64,000 nucleotides of DNA from Carposina sasakii (lineage: Eukaryota > Arthropoda > Insecta > Lepidoptera > Carposinidae), in the NCBI GenBank assembly GCA_014607495.2, contig CP053166.1, positions 9,938,455 through 10,002,454 of the forward strand, given 5' to 3'. Position numbers and translations under genes: made by a program. The notes under the pieces were generated by a model. The model was given only the letters and a program-made list of their open reading frames with translations, was not told the origin of the DNA and did not search any database. This document shows positions 45,732 through 58,600 of this stretch, in pieces; position 1 is the first letter of the stretch, and each line of letters begins with the position of its first letter.

Positions 45732-46665
45732 ACTGAGTCCTCGCACAAAATCTTCCGCTAATCACACATAGCTCCTGCACCATCAGACACTCGAGGGTTC
45801 TTTGCAGCTTTGAATGCAAGATACGGTAAAAAGCATCACTGGTAAAGTATTGCGATAGGATCTCACGGATAGCACGTCAGTCAGAAATTAAATAGCGTAG
45901 TACACTGCTCTGCTGGTAGAGTAGATTCCTCGCGTGGTATGTTGACTTGGTCGATTTGCGTAATTAGTTCTCTGTGATGATGTTGGTTGCGTAGATCTCA
46001 ATGACAAATCGTGCTCTTTTGGGAATCGTAAAACGAAAAAGCAACTCAAAAGAATGAATCAAATGAATGGCGGACATAAATAGTAATTGTCTATGCCAGA
46101 TTTTTACTTCTTTTGGACAGAATATTGTCTATGATTATGCCCCATTTACGACTTGTTCCCTCACTTGCCCCGTGTATTTGCAACTTTAGGCGGACCATAA
46201 ACAATTTTTGTTTTTTTATTTTCAAAAGTGGCATAACTTAGAGAGGCATAATGGAGCGCATCAAAACGCAAAAAAACTGTGGTCAACTTTGTCAAAAATA
46301 TTTTGGAAGGGTGCAGGTGTAAGTATTTGTAAATGGCTTGCATGTGTCCGTAAGGTGATGTTTTCTGGTAGGTGATTACTTGTGGTGTGAAAGCAGATGC
46401 AGGTAAGCCGAGTAAAAAGCTGGAAAACGCATGTAAAAAACTGTCAAGCTGTCAACTTTGTCAAAAAATGCAAATCTGGAAAAAAGAGAGGTTATGACTG
46501 TGATTAGGTTGTTTAGATTTTATTTATGTAATACCTATTGCGCTTATGCATTAAACCATGTATAGAAATCTACTATTCAGCAAGTAAGAATAACCCATTA
46601 TCATAAAACCTTGAGTTAAAATATGTTATACAATATTTTCTTTTACACACAAACTATGCTATTTA
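45732..46665. promoter_or_regulatory. Head-to-head promoter region of the phosphatase and IF-2 genes
   Basis: The two genes diverge from this roughly 0.9-kb interval, so both promoters and 5' UTRs should be here. No TATA box stands out, as is common for housekeeping genes. CAGATGCAG followed by GTAAGC at 46394-46408 could end a non-coding or very short first exon of the IF-2 gene. Confidence 0.5.
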
Positions 46666-49600
46666 ATGGAAATTAAAACTTTCAGGTTTGCTGTACAACA
46701 GATGAAAAGGGAAATACAAAAATTTACTGTTACTTCAAACGACTCGTTGGTACGGGCAAGGAATATATCAACTACAATTCGCTGCCTCAAGAAGAGAAGG
46801 ACTCCTGAAGAAAAAGTAAACATTGATATGCCTATAAATAACTTTATGTGTTGACTTGAATTTTCTCTTTAACCTTCTATTAACGCTAGGAATAAATTTT
46901 TACACATTGCTTAAGTTATCAAGTATTGAAAATTTCAATTTGAAATATAATAAAAGTTTATAAGGTATTGTATTTAATTTTGCAGATTACTGAAAACCAG
47001 GGAAGACAAGTAATTAGATACTCACCAAAAGGAGGTTCTAAAGTAGTTGGGATATGGCACAACATGTCTGTTCAAGATTTAGCCAATGTTCTGGGCAAAG
47101 ACATAGGTAAGTAGTAGGTACCTTCTGCGCAAATTATTCAAAGAACCCAGTAAATAAAGCATTTCTTCTTACTTTATTCTAATAAGATTGAACTTCAATA
47201 TCAACTACTAGACCTGCATTGTAAATAAGTAGTACTGCTAAATAATATTGAATCAAGATAGTGTATGAAGATGGGATATGTAACATCTTTATTATATTGT
47301 GCTTTCCTAGGAGAAGATGGAGAGACAACCTGGATAAGTTTCTGCAGGATTGGGCCCTATAGTGGGAACAAGGCAAGTGTGGGCTCAAATGAGGTAGGCC
47401 TTTGCCCAAAGGCACACAGAAGCAGTTACTGTAGTTTAAGAAATTAAAAGAAGAAAATAAATACATAATTTTAATATGTTTCTGATTAAAGGCTATTATA
47501 AATAAATATAAAAAACATACATATAATCACACCTTTATCCCTTATATTTAGACTTGCTTAACAATATTGCTTCTTTCAGATCATGTGTTAAAAGCCCTGG
47601 ATTTTGCGGACAAGAACTCGGACATCCACTACACAAAGAACACAGTGATACACAGCCAACAGATTATAAGAGATGTTGTAAAGATATCAGGTTGTAGATT
47701 TAAGCTTGTGGCTGACCCTGACAAGGAAGTAAAAGAGGAAGAGGTAATATTAATATTTATTTACTGCCATTAGTAGATAATAAATATTTACACACTTCAC
47801 AACACATTAACCTAGTCCAACTATAAGATCCCTGAGGTCTTGTATCACAGGTACTAAGCAACAGTATATAAATACATTGATAATTATAGAAACATCCATG
47901 ACACAGATGGGACATAACTTTGAATTTATGTGTAAGTTATAAGTGATGTGATGTAGTTTACCTATATATGTAACTTTATTTTCAAGCCAAATTCACATGC
48001 CAATAGCATTTAATTCTATGCTAAACTATCTCCAAATCCTATCTGTTATATGTTAAAGATAACATTGTAGGTATATTCCTTTATGAGAACCATTATCCAG
48101 CCATCCAAATTCCAACCACCTTCGCCAACTTTTGCACCCAAATAATTGAAAAAAAAAATTGTCTATGGTCAGAATAAAGACGCATTTCCGGCGCCCCCCG
48201 CCCCCGCGTCCGCCCTCCGGCCGCGCCCGCCGGTGGTGTGCGTGATGGGTCACGTGGACCACGGCAAGACCACGCTACTTGACGCCCTGCGTGATACCAG
48301 GGTTGTGGATCAGGAGTTTGGCGGGATCACACAGCATATTGGCGCGTTTCAAGGTGGGGTTTGATGCGCTTACAGTGTTGCTATAGTAAATAAATAAAAA
48401 ATGTCTGACATAAAATTGTCTATGATTTTTTTTAAATACACTAGTCTGCAAAATCACTACATGACTTTGCAAAACGAGACATAGTGTTACATACAGTGTG
48501 GTTTGTCTATGCTATTGTATGTAGTTCTTAAGATTTTTTCATGTTATTCGTTTTTATTGTACGGCCCTGAGCTTTTTCTCCAGAAATTGGGTTAACTGGT
48601 AGAAAATGCTTTATACCATTAAGCTTTATAGTACAATAAAGTGTTTATTATTATTATTGGCTGTTTGTCAAGCTCAGTTTACTGGATATTCCAGAACATT
48701 GTATTATGTAATTATATAATGTTTGTAGACTGTCACAGTTAGCTATGAATGACGGACATTCTGAAGTCCACGCGAACACCCTAAACTATCTCTGTGCCTA
48801 ATTTCATTTAAATCGTGTCAGTAGTTTTAGCGTGAAGACAGACAGAGTTACTTTCTCATTTTTTATATTAGCAAGGATGAAGCTAGTAGTCGGTAGTAGC
48901 TTCACATAGACTGCTATTGGAACATCCAATAAAAATCCCAGCCTAGTTCCGATATTTTTTCAGTAAAACTAGCATCGGGCGACACAGTAACATTCCTGGA
49001 CACACCGGGCCACGCGGCGTTCGCGTCCATGCGAGCCCGCGGCGCGCGAGCTACTGACGCCGTCGTGTTGGTGGTGGCGGCCGATGACGGAGTCATGCAG
49101 CAAACTGTGCAGTCTGTGAGGATGGCGCGGGAGGCTGCCGGTGAGTGACTTGACTTATGTTCCTGTGTCCCCTAGATAGGGCAGAGGGCCTCCACAGATC
49201 TCCGCCATCCCTTTCGGTTCTGAGCGTCTCGTTTTATTTCGCTGCAGGCTTTAGTCTTCTCTACTTCCTTCGCCTCTGCAATGATTGTGCGCCGCCATAT
49301 CTGCTTAGGACGGTCACTTTTGCGCTTCCCTTGGCGGTTCCAATCTAGAACTTCGTCTACGTCTCGGCATGTGGTCTCCTCCCTTCGAAGCGTGTGGCCG
49401 ATCTAGTTCCGCTTGCGGCGTTTAATCTGCTGGTCGATTCGGGTCTCGCCGCAGCGTACACAAAGCTCTGAGTTCAAGATTTTCTCGGGCCAGTAAATTA
49501 GATTAGATTAGATTCATTTATTGCATGTCACAGGTTATATAGATGTTACATAAAATTAAATATAGTAGGTAAATACCGGCAATATGGCGAAGACGGTTGA

Positions 49601-52600
49601 CTACGACCTGGAGCTGGTGTGAGATGTCCTTGGTAACCTTCCACATTTCACACCCGTACGAGACCATGGTGAATAGCTCTGCAGGAGTACTTTTTGCAGA
49701 TGGCCTTGATGATGTTTATAATTTTCTCATGTACTTTTTCGAAGTCCACGGAGGTCAAATACATTTCACCCTGCCATATAATGCCTGTTCGAGGATTATG
49801 CGCAAGTTGTTGATCTGGTCCGTGCACGATCGTTTGGGTCGGAAACCAGCCTCTTTGCGAAGATGCGGTTCGACGGCCCTCGATAATCTATCTAGGATGA
49901 TGTTGCAAAGCACCTTAGACGGTATCGAAAGCAAGGTAATGCCCCTTCAATTGCCACATTTACTGAGGTCTCCTTTCTTCCTTGGTAAGCGACAGATGAT
50001 GAATATAACGGCGTCTTGCAGCTGACTGATATGATGGTGTTTCTAGAAAGTTAAGTGACTTAGATTTTACTTGAAGCTGTGTAATTATGACCTATTACTG
50101 AAATTATGATGGATGATTATTTACTTTGGTTTTATGTATTTGTTTCAGTTCCGATTCTGGTGGCGATCAACAAAATTGACAAGCCAGGTGTAAACATTGT
50201 AGGTATGCCAATTTTAATTCCGCCATTTTTTTGCGTTGGGGACCGTTATTCCAAGCATAAGAATTATATCTTGATCAAGTTTTAATTTGACAAAGACAAT
50301 CATATTTATCCTTCAAAATGGGTAATCTGACCTTTGGAAAATTCGGCTCTAAATATGATAGCAACAATTGCAATTTTTTCCTCTGAATTTGCTGGAAGAT
50401 ATCTCTGTTAGAGAAAAGCTGGTTACAAAAAATAAAAAGAAACTAACAACTTTAGCTCATATTTTCTTCAAATCACACCATAAGTATTCTGTTGATCCCA
50501 TAGTAGTAACATTAGAGCTAATAAGCTACGAAGTAAGTCTATACCCATCATTTACCTTGTTTACCTTTATTTCATATGTACTAACAATCTATATCTATAC
50601 ATATAATAAAAATGTAACGGATCGCTGTCTGTACACTTTATCAACGCAATAGTACCCAAAACAATGATTTTTTGAATTTTTGTTTGTTTGTCGGTTTGTC
50701 TGTGTGTTTGTGCACGCTAATCTCAGAAACGGCTGAATCGATTTCGACAGGTCCCACTTAACATATAGGCTACTTTTTATCCCGGGAAAATGTTTTTATC
50801 CCGGATAAGTTCGATATTTTGTTTTTTTTTCTGTAGTCCACGCGGACGGAGTCGCGGGCGTCCACTAGTACAAAATAAAGACTTAGGAAAACAAGGTACA
50901 TAAAAATACACACGTACACTTACTCGTATTTTGTCGTAGGAGAGAACAATGCACGCACTAGCACAGCACGGCATAGTTTGCGAGGCATTAGGCGGTGATG
51001 TACAAGCGGTGGCCATATCTGCGCTCAAACGGATCAACTTGGACGCTCTGGTGGAAGCGTTGATATTGCAAGCTCAACTGATGGACCTCAAAGCGGATCC
51101 TGAAGGGATGGTCGAGGGAGTGGTTATTGAGGCGCAGTTGGACCCTAAGTTGGGGTAGGTTTTGGGTTTATTTTTGTTGTTTTATCAAGTAGATTTTCCC
51201 CTCAATACGTGTGTAATGTGGACCACTTTTACATATACAGGGTGTAACAGAAAGGGATAAATATCTCAGGAATTTTCATACAATCTTGAAAAGTAAAAAT
51301 GTGATTTCGAGTCTCAAATTTTGGAAATAGGTTCTCTATAGCGGGCTATTTACATAGCTTTTCGCTTAACATACCCTTTTTGTTACACCCTGTATAAGAT
51401 AGGGATAAGTTTCCTATATGATCGATCACATTGAAATAACTGTGGTAGTAAGTAGTACCTAATTTTAATCCCAGTCACGGGCCTGTACCATGGAATTAAT
51501 TTCATGCTCGAATTTACCTATACTTACTTATATTATTGCCCAGTTGATTACTTTTATTGGTTTTGTGACAGTTTTAATTAAATTTTACATGATCCAAATT
51601 AAACTCTGTACAATAATTTTGCAGGAAACAAGCAACAGTTTTAGTCCAGCGCGGCACACTGAGACAAGGCTGTGTTCTCGTCGCCGGCAACGGATGGGCT
51701 AAGGTACGTACTATCATACACATGTTAATGTCAAATCAGAGCCAAGTTAGATCTATACACAGGAAATGCTTTGTTCTGAACAGAACGAGTAGGCCTATCG
51801 GCTATATCTTCATCATTGAAACTAGAGATATGGAAGTGGCATAATGCCTTGTCTCAAATGAGTGATGAGTGATAATCAGAGGTCGGAATTAGGTAGAGTC
51901 ATTTATGTACTTGCATCGAAATGTTGATATTAATGTGGACCTTCCCACATTTCTAATTTCTAATGGACAATCCCGTGTGGCCAACAATATTACAAATAAA
52001 TTACTGATATAATATAATAAAATAATATTACTGATAATCGTTCTGAATAGCCAAAAAATATAGCCGTTATGGGTACTGGAAGTTGGAGGCACATCTCGGC
52101 CGACTGGTCTAGTAGGTAGTGACCCTGCTTGCGACGCCATAGGTCCTGGGTTCGAATCCCGGTAGGTGCAAACATTGGTATGATGAATATCAATGTTTGT
52201 TTCCGAGTCATGGATGTTTATATATTTATCTATGTATTTATATACCGTTGCTTAGTACCCACGACACAAGACCTTAGGGATCTTAGTGTGGGACTAGGTT
52301 AATGTGTTGTGTAGTGTGTGAATATTTATTTATTATTTATTTATTTATTTATCTTCTCCGAGATTATTCATTGTGTACGCGGACAAAGTCGTAAGCGCAC
52401 TCTAGTATCAAATATTCTTAGTATTCTTTCTTAGTAGTATTCTTTATTGTACACATAAATTTTTATCATAGACAGTAAGTTGTAAAAGAAATAGTACAAA
52501 GGCGAGCTTATCTCTAAAAGAGATTTCTTCCAGCAAACCATTAAGTACAAAGAAATTTTTATAATATACAGGATGATTTTTGGTCGTCAACGTTCCCGAA

Positions 52601-55600
52601 AACTACGGAATCTCCTCATCATCACGATCATTTTTCTCCATGGAAGCATACCTGGGAAGTGGCTGGTTTCCAAAATATTAGGGTCCAAAGTTGAGTAAAT
52701 AGACTGCGTTTTTCTGCATAAATGCACATAGACGCGTGTAGCAAGATTTTTTCACGAGAAATAATTAATATCTGTCTATAAAAAAACTAACATAAACACT
52801 AGACACTATAAATTTCGCCCAATCAAATAATTTTAAAAAAATTGAAAAAAAAATTTTTTCCCACCATTTTTTTTGGGATAAACTTACTTTATTTGATGTA
52901 TAGAGTACGTACCCTTCGTTAATGGTGGCCACAAAAAAACATCCTGTATAAAAGGAATATCATATGTGCACAAATACATATAACACTTGCGACTTGAATG
53001 TGTAATGAGAGCTATAAATTGAATATTATGGTATACCTGCGACATAAATGTGAAATGATAGCTAACTTCAGTATTAAATAAAATAACAACTAATTTCAGT
53101 ATGGTACACTTGCGATGTAAATGTGAAACGAGAGCCAAGTTCAATGTTAAAATAATACTTAGTGGGTACATTTGTGCCAAAACTAAATATTGTTTAGTCT
53201 GTAAATGTAAACTTTTGGCTGCTTTACATTCAACACAAGTCAGTGCCTGATTATCACTACGATTTGTATAAATACGCGTAGGTATAAGAAACCACAATAA
53301 GCATAAGTTTAGCACGGAAATAAATAAATAAATTATGTATATTATTATACAGATTGTTACTGACTGAATCCGAATCCGTAAAAATCAGAAATTAATACTA
53401 ATATCAATAATAACAGAGAATAATGTTTTCTATGCAGGGATTGTGATTGTTTGAAATATTTACGGAATTAACTCTGATCGACGCATATAATTCTGATTCG
53501 ATTACACCGCCAAACGGCATTCAACTATTCATCTATTCATTCATTATTCTCTGCAAATGCTGTGAGTCAACCGATGACGTCATTCCCAAGCTGGACAGAC
53601 TACCAGATGGACGGCCATATTGTTTTTAGTTTCCTCATTCGCCAACAGATGGCGCTGTAACTTTTGGGAGGTCCCATTCCTAGAACGCGATATCAAGAAC
53701 TTTTTCCGTTTCATTACTACCCGAGCCTGCCGACCCCAAAGCATACTTACCTGGCGTAGGGGACACCGTGATCAAGTAGGCGGTTCCCCCGGAGCGAGGC
53801 TTGTCCATTGCACTGCGGACGGGTTGACCTCTGCGATTATCCCTAATGCGGATAACTCGGACGCGTAATTTTTGGTAGTGGGGACTGCGTTCGCGCCGTC
53901 CCCCCCTCTAATGAAATAAAGGTAAACTAATCATTCAATATAAGTCGTATAGTTTCAAAAATCTGCACTTTGATGAAATATTGACAAATCAATAAAATCG
54001 TTCTATTTATTTTGCTTGACAAATGACGTTACTCCAATATGAAAATTAGTTACCTTTATGTTATAAAAATACGCTATGTGCATCATTTTGGGATTAAGTT
54101 AGACCACATTACCAGGAATTTAGTTTTAATACTGCAGAATGCCGGTTTTGCTACTAAAATATAAAGAATGCCGTGTTTGTTACCAATCATCATGCAGAAT
54201 GCTGTCTTTGATCCCAAATGATTGCCACATTGCCGTATTTGAATTTAACGAAATAAAAATGGATTCAGGGGTGTGACATGACTTAAAAAAACCATTGTAG
54301 GAAAATATTTTAATATGAAATTAATACTTAAACTACGTCACGTTGTGCTTATACAGGATGTAACAAAAATGGTATGTTTAGCGAAAAGCTATGTAAATAG
54401 CCCACTATAGAGAACCTATCCACAAAATTTGAGACCCGAAATCACATGTTTATTTATTCCGATAGTATGGAGAATTTTTAAATATCTCAGAAATTTTCAT
54501 ATCATCATAGTGGGCTATTTACATAGCTTTTCGCTTAACATACCCTTTTTGTTACACCCTGTATAAGAAGATAAAGAACATCGTCTAAGGCGTCTTCACA
54601 GTAGACATTTTCTTCGTTGATATTCAAATCTTAGTAAAGATATTTTCGCCACACTGAAACTTTTTTCTATCAACATGCACATAACATCTAACGGTAGTTT
54701 ATTTTTTTTCTAGGCTTTACCGGCTCAATTGAACAAAATTTTAATGACATGCTATCCTGGTCTTGTTTTTTTGTAAAGGAATATAATTTTTGGTGTAATT
54801 TTAAAATTTCAGCCATTTTTAGCGAAGCACGCTGTAGCGATTTAGTATTATGGGTGTATGCTCTTTCTGGAGCACTTTTTGAAGAATATCTAGAAAGAAC
54901 ACAAAAAAAACTACCAAACCGAAACCAAAATGCACAAACCATGTGTATAGTGACAGCCCTGAGGCTAGTACGTACCTGAACTTCTTGTCCACATTCCGCT
55001 TCCATTTTTCGGGGTTTTTAAGTCGTTTACGTGCAAACCTATTAGTTGTTGGCTTAACATTAGTATCCATTATTTGTTTTTCACTAAATCCAGTTAATCA
55101 CACCATTAAAACAATTATAAATCATTAAAAATTCACGGACAAAATTGTATGAGTAATGCAACTGACGCCATTAAATCACGTGACCTAATGGGCATCGTTG
55201 ATTGGTTGTTTGAGCATAATGGCCGGGTTTGAATCTAAACCTACTACAGATTACCGTATATGAAACTAACCTGCAATTTTAATTTCTATAGCATATTGCT
55301 GTCTTTGAGTCTGAAAAGTTAAATGTATTTTCCGTTATTTTATATTCCCTTTAAAGCTGTATCATTAACTTATTTTTCAATAATTGAGCAGATTGCCGCC
55401 TTGATTCTATACGACTCATATATCGACAAAGCCCCAGCCGTATCTGAGGTGTACTGGTCGCGTAGGTTTAAACCATTCGGTTGTGCGCCTTCAGCGCACA
55501 CCAAGTAGCCCGGTGAAGATGACAAAGCCCTTCAGGCTATCATCAGTATATCATTAAAAAAATATATTAAAATGTACTCAGGCGTAGTGTTGAGTTGAAT

Positions 55601-58600
55601 TTAATTATTTGGCGCGAATCTTCAGCAATATAATTATCACTTTTGTTTAAAAGAAACCATCGCGTACAAGAACTGCCGACCAAAGAAAAATAAGTAACGC
55701 TTTATTTGTCCGTCTGAGTATTTTGCAAATCTAATGTACAAGTATCTAAAATACAAAATACGTTTTTTTTTTAACTTGTATGTACCTAAAATAGTTCTTT
55801 TAGAAAGAAAAATCCTTATCCTGTATCTTGTACATTATTATGTATTTAAATACTTTTGTGTAGTGTTTTACAAATACTTTTTCTGATAAAATACTTAATA
55901 AAAATACTGTTGAAGAACACAAAATATTTTCTAATGATCGTAACATAACAACTGAACAGCCAGGATCCATTTAAATATTATTAGCTTGGCTGTCGGATAA
56001 TGGATCCCGACTGTTCAGTTGTTATGTTACGATCATAAGAAAATATTTTATGTTCTTCAATAGTATTAATTCCATAATAATATAGAATTCTAGACCACCG
56101 GACATCTAAGTGCTTGTTTTTTCTTTCCAGCTTTTTTATTATGTACATTATTTGGTTCTTTTTAAGGGTTTTTGGATTTTTTTAAATAATGTTTATTTTT
56201 TATTTTATACTTTTTTGTTATGAGTACCTAGCTACTAATAGATACGCTTCAAGAAACATGCTCGGCAGCTAGAAGTTTTCGTCTTGCTGCTGTCTAAAAA
56301 CCTATATGTGTGAATGGTTGTTACGCAACTTTCAATCGATATAGATCCTAAACGGTTAGTCAAATCTAAAAATGTTGAGAGAAACCTAAAAATGATTTTT
56401 AATTACCTATTCAACGATACCCCACTCGATATAGTTTGTCGACTTTAATTTTTTTTATTTTCACAAAATGTCGTCCAGTAATCGCCATATTGGATTTTCA
56501 CTAACGTCATGTCTTTAGTGATACTCGCTGGACTAAGATTGACGTATGAATCATCCATGGGTTCCGAAAAAAGTTATAAAACGGAACCCTTATGTTGTGA
56601 CTCTGTTCGTCTATTGGCAAAATTAAAACAGTCGATCTTAAGAACTACTACAGCTATCAACTTAATATTTGAGAAATATATGAAAACTTTATACATAACA
56701 TAAACTTTACACATGGTATTTTGTACATCTCTGGTATTTTGAGTGTTTATTATTATGGCGCCATTCTTGGTTTTATTTGAGTTGAGATATTTCAACTCGG
56801 ACGGTAATGTCCTGTCGTAAAATGTCCCGTGTCCGTAAAAGGCAAGGCGCTACTGCGGCGAAAACGCTTTCTTAGAAACAAATAAACGGCTCTCTAACTA
56901 ATGTATTAACAACCATTGGAGTTAGTTATATTAGTCCTCGTTTTATTCTATGAGATGAGATGTTCCGCTAGACATTTAACATGTACAAGAGTCCTGGCTA
57001 TCCCATTTGTGGAGCACAAGTTGTATATCGATGTGTGTGTGGTGTGTATCTGTATAGTGTTATATGATGTGTGTAGGTGCGCGTGCTGCGGGCAGCAGAC
57101 GGACGCTCGCTGCCGGCCGCGCCGCCGTCCACGCCGGTGGCGGTGCTCGGCTGGCGGGAGATGCCGGCGGCGGGGGATCAGGTGCTAGAAGTACCTACAG
57201 AGGTAAGACTACTTATTGGCCACCTATTACCGTTGTTACCATATTGAAAATTTGAATTATATTTTATAGTGTAATCTGGAACACCAATATACGGGTCCAG
57301 CTGAAAACCAGCGCTGCAGACCATCTGTTTTTGGTCTGCAGCTGTATGCTGAGCTGGGTCCATTTCAGCATATGTTTTTCTACTTGGCTGTATTGTGAAA
57401 CATTTGTAAACGCTGAATAAATGATATGTTATTCTTATTAGTAACGAGCGATCCGCCTGAGGCGGATTATTTATATGTATTTACACGATACTTTAAGTAC
57501 CTACCTGGGCTCAGTCTTACAAGGGGATGGGGAAATAGACCGAAATATAAAGCATCAAATTAGTTCAGGAAGAATGAAATGGCATAAACAGGTCACTTGT
57601 GATGCCCGAATGCCGTGAAAATTAAAGGGTAAGGTGTACAAAACCATAATTCGACCTGTCGCCGTCTTGTATGGATCTGAATGCTGGGCCGTGAAAAGAA
57701 GGATGAAAATCAACTGCATGCAAGCGAGATTAGAATGTTGAGATGGATGTGTGGAGTTACAAGATTGGATAAAATAAGAAATGAGTATACATATAAAGCT
57801 ACTATAGATTGAAAGGCAAATTTTACAGAGAGTGTTGTGCATGAATGTGGATGGATATAAAGGAAGAGGTAAACCTAAGAAGTGTTGGATGGACTGTGCG
57901 AGGGAGTAAACAATGAGATGACGGATAATAGGGAGGGATGAATGGAAGAAAACTAACGCCGAGCCCAAATGAATGGGAACAGGTCAGGAAGATTATGGCC
58001 ATACCGTTGCTTAGTGGTCAACGACACTAGGACTAGGTAAATGTTTTAATTTCAAAACATGTTGTTCCAGAAACGTGCAAACGAAGTGATGAAATGGCGT
58101 CACAACCAGCGCATGAAAGAGAAGCAACAATCCGACCAGGACGCCATAAGTGCGAAAGAGAGCGCGCATAACGAAGAGTACAAAGCTAAGCTAGCCAAGA
58201 AACGTACGATGGGGCGAATGAGGCTTCGGCCGGAGGGACCGAGACAGAAGATGATTCAAGAAGATACGCATCCCACTCTAAATGTACTCATTAAAGGTAG
58301 GCATATAGTGTGGCTTCAGTAGAACGCACCAGCTACATTTCCTTCCATGCATGTCGTAAGAGTCGAATAAGGAAAGCGGGCATTCTCTTAGGCGATGAGT
58401 TAGCGACATAGATAGATATATAGATCGTGTATTTGGCTTTTGGCATGTACACAGACAACTAGGGATGGTGCGTAAATACTGGTTTTGAAACCAGGTTTTT
58501 ACTTGGAAGTACGTAAACCAGGTACGGGCCGAAATACGCGCAAGACTTTGAAGGTATTTGCCTTGCAAGTATCGTAGTGATAGTTTGAATCCAAAATTAA

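Noticed and set aside
45732..45746. Upstream Met (MRGLS) for the phosphatase
   Set aside because: The family starts at MG with a myristoylation site, five codons downstream.
49597..50025. 142-codon + strand frame
   Set aside because: It is the reverse complement of a recognisable LINE reverse transcriptase fragment.
57064..57255. GC-rich + strand frame starting [10 protein letters not shown]
   Set aside because: The IF-2 exon in another frame (57077-57202) explains it: residues [10 protein letters not shown] continue domain II.
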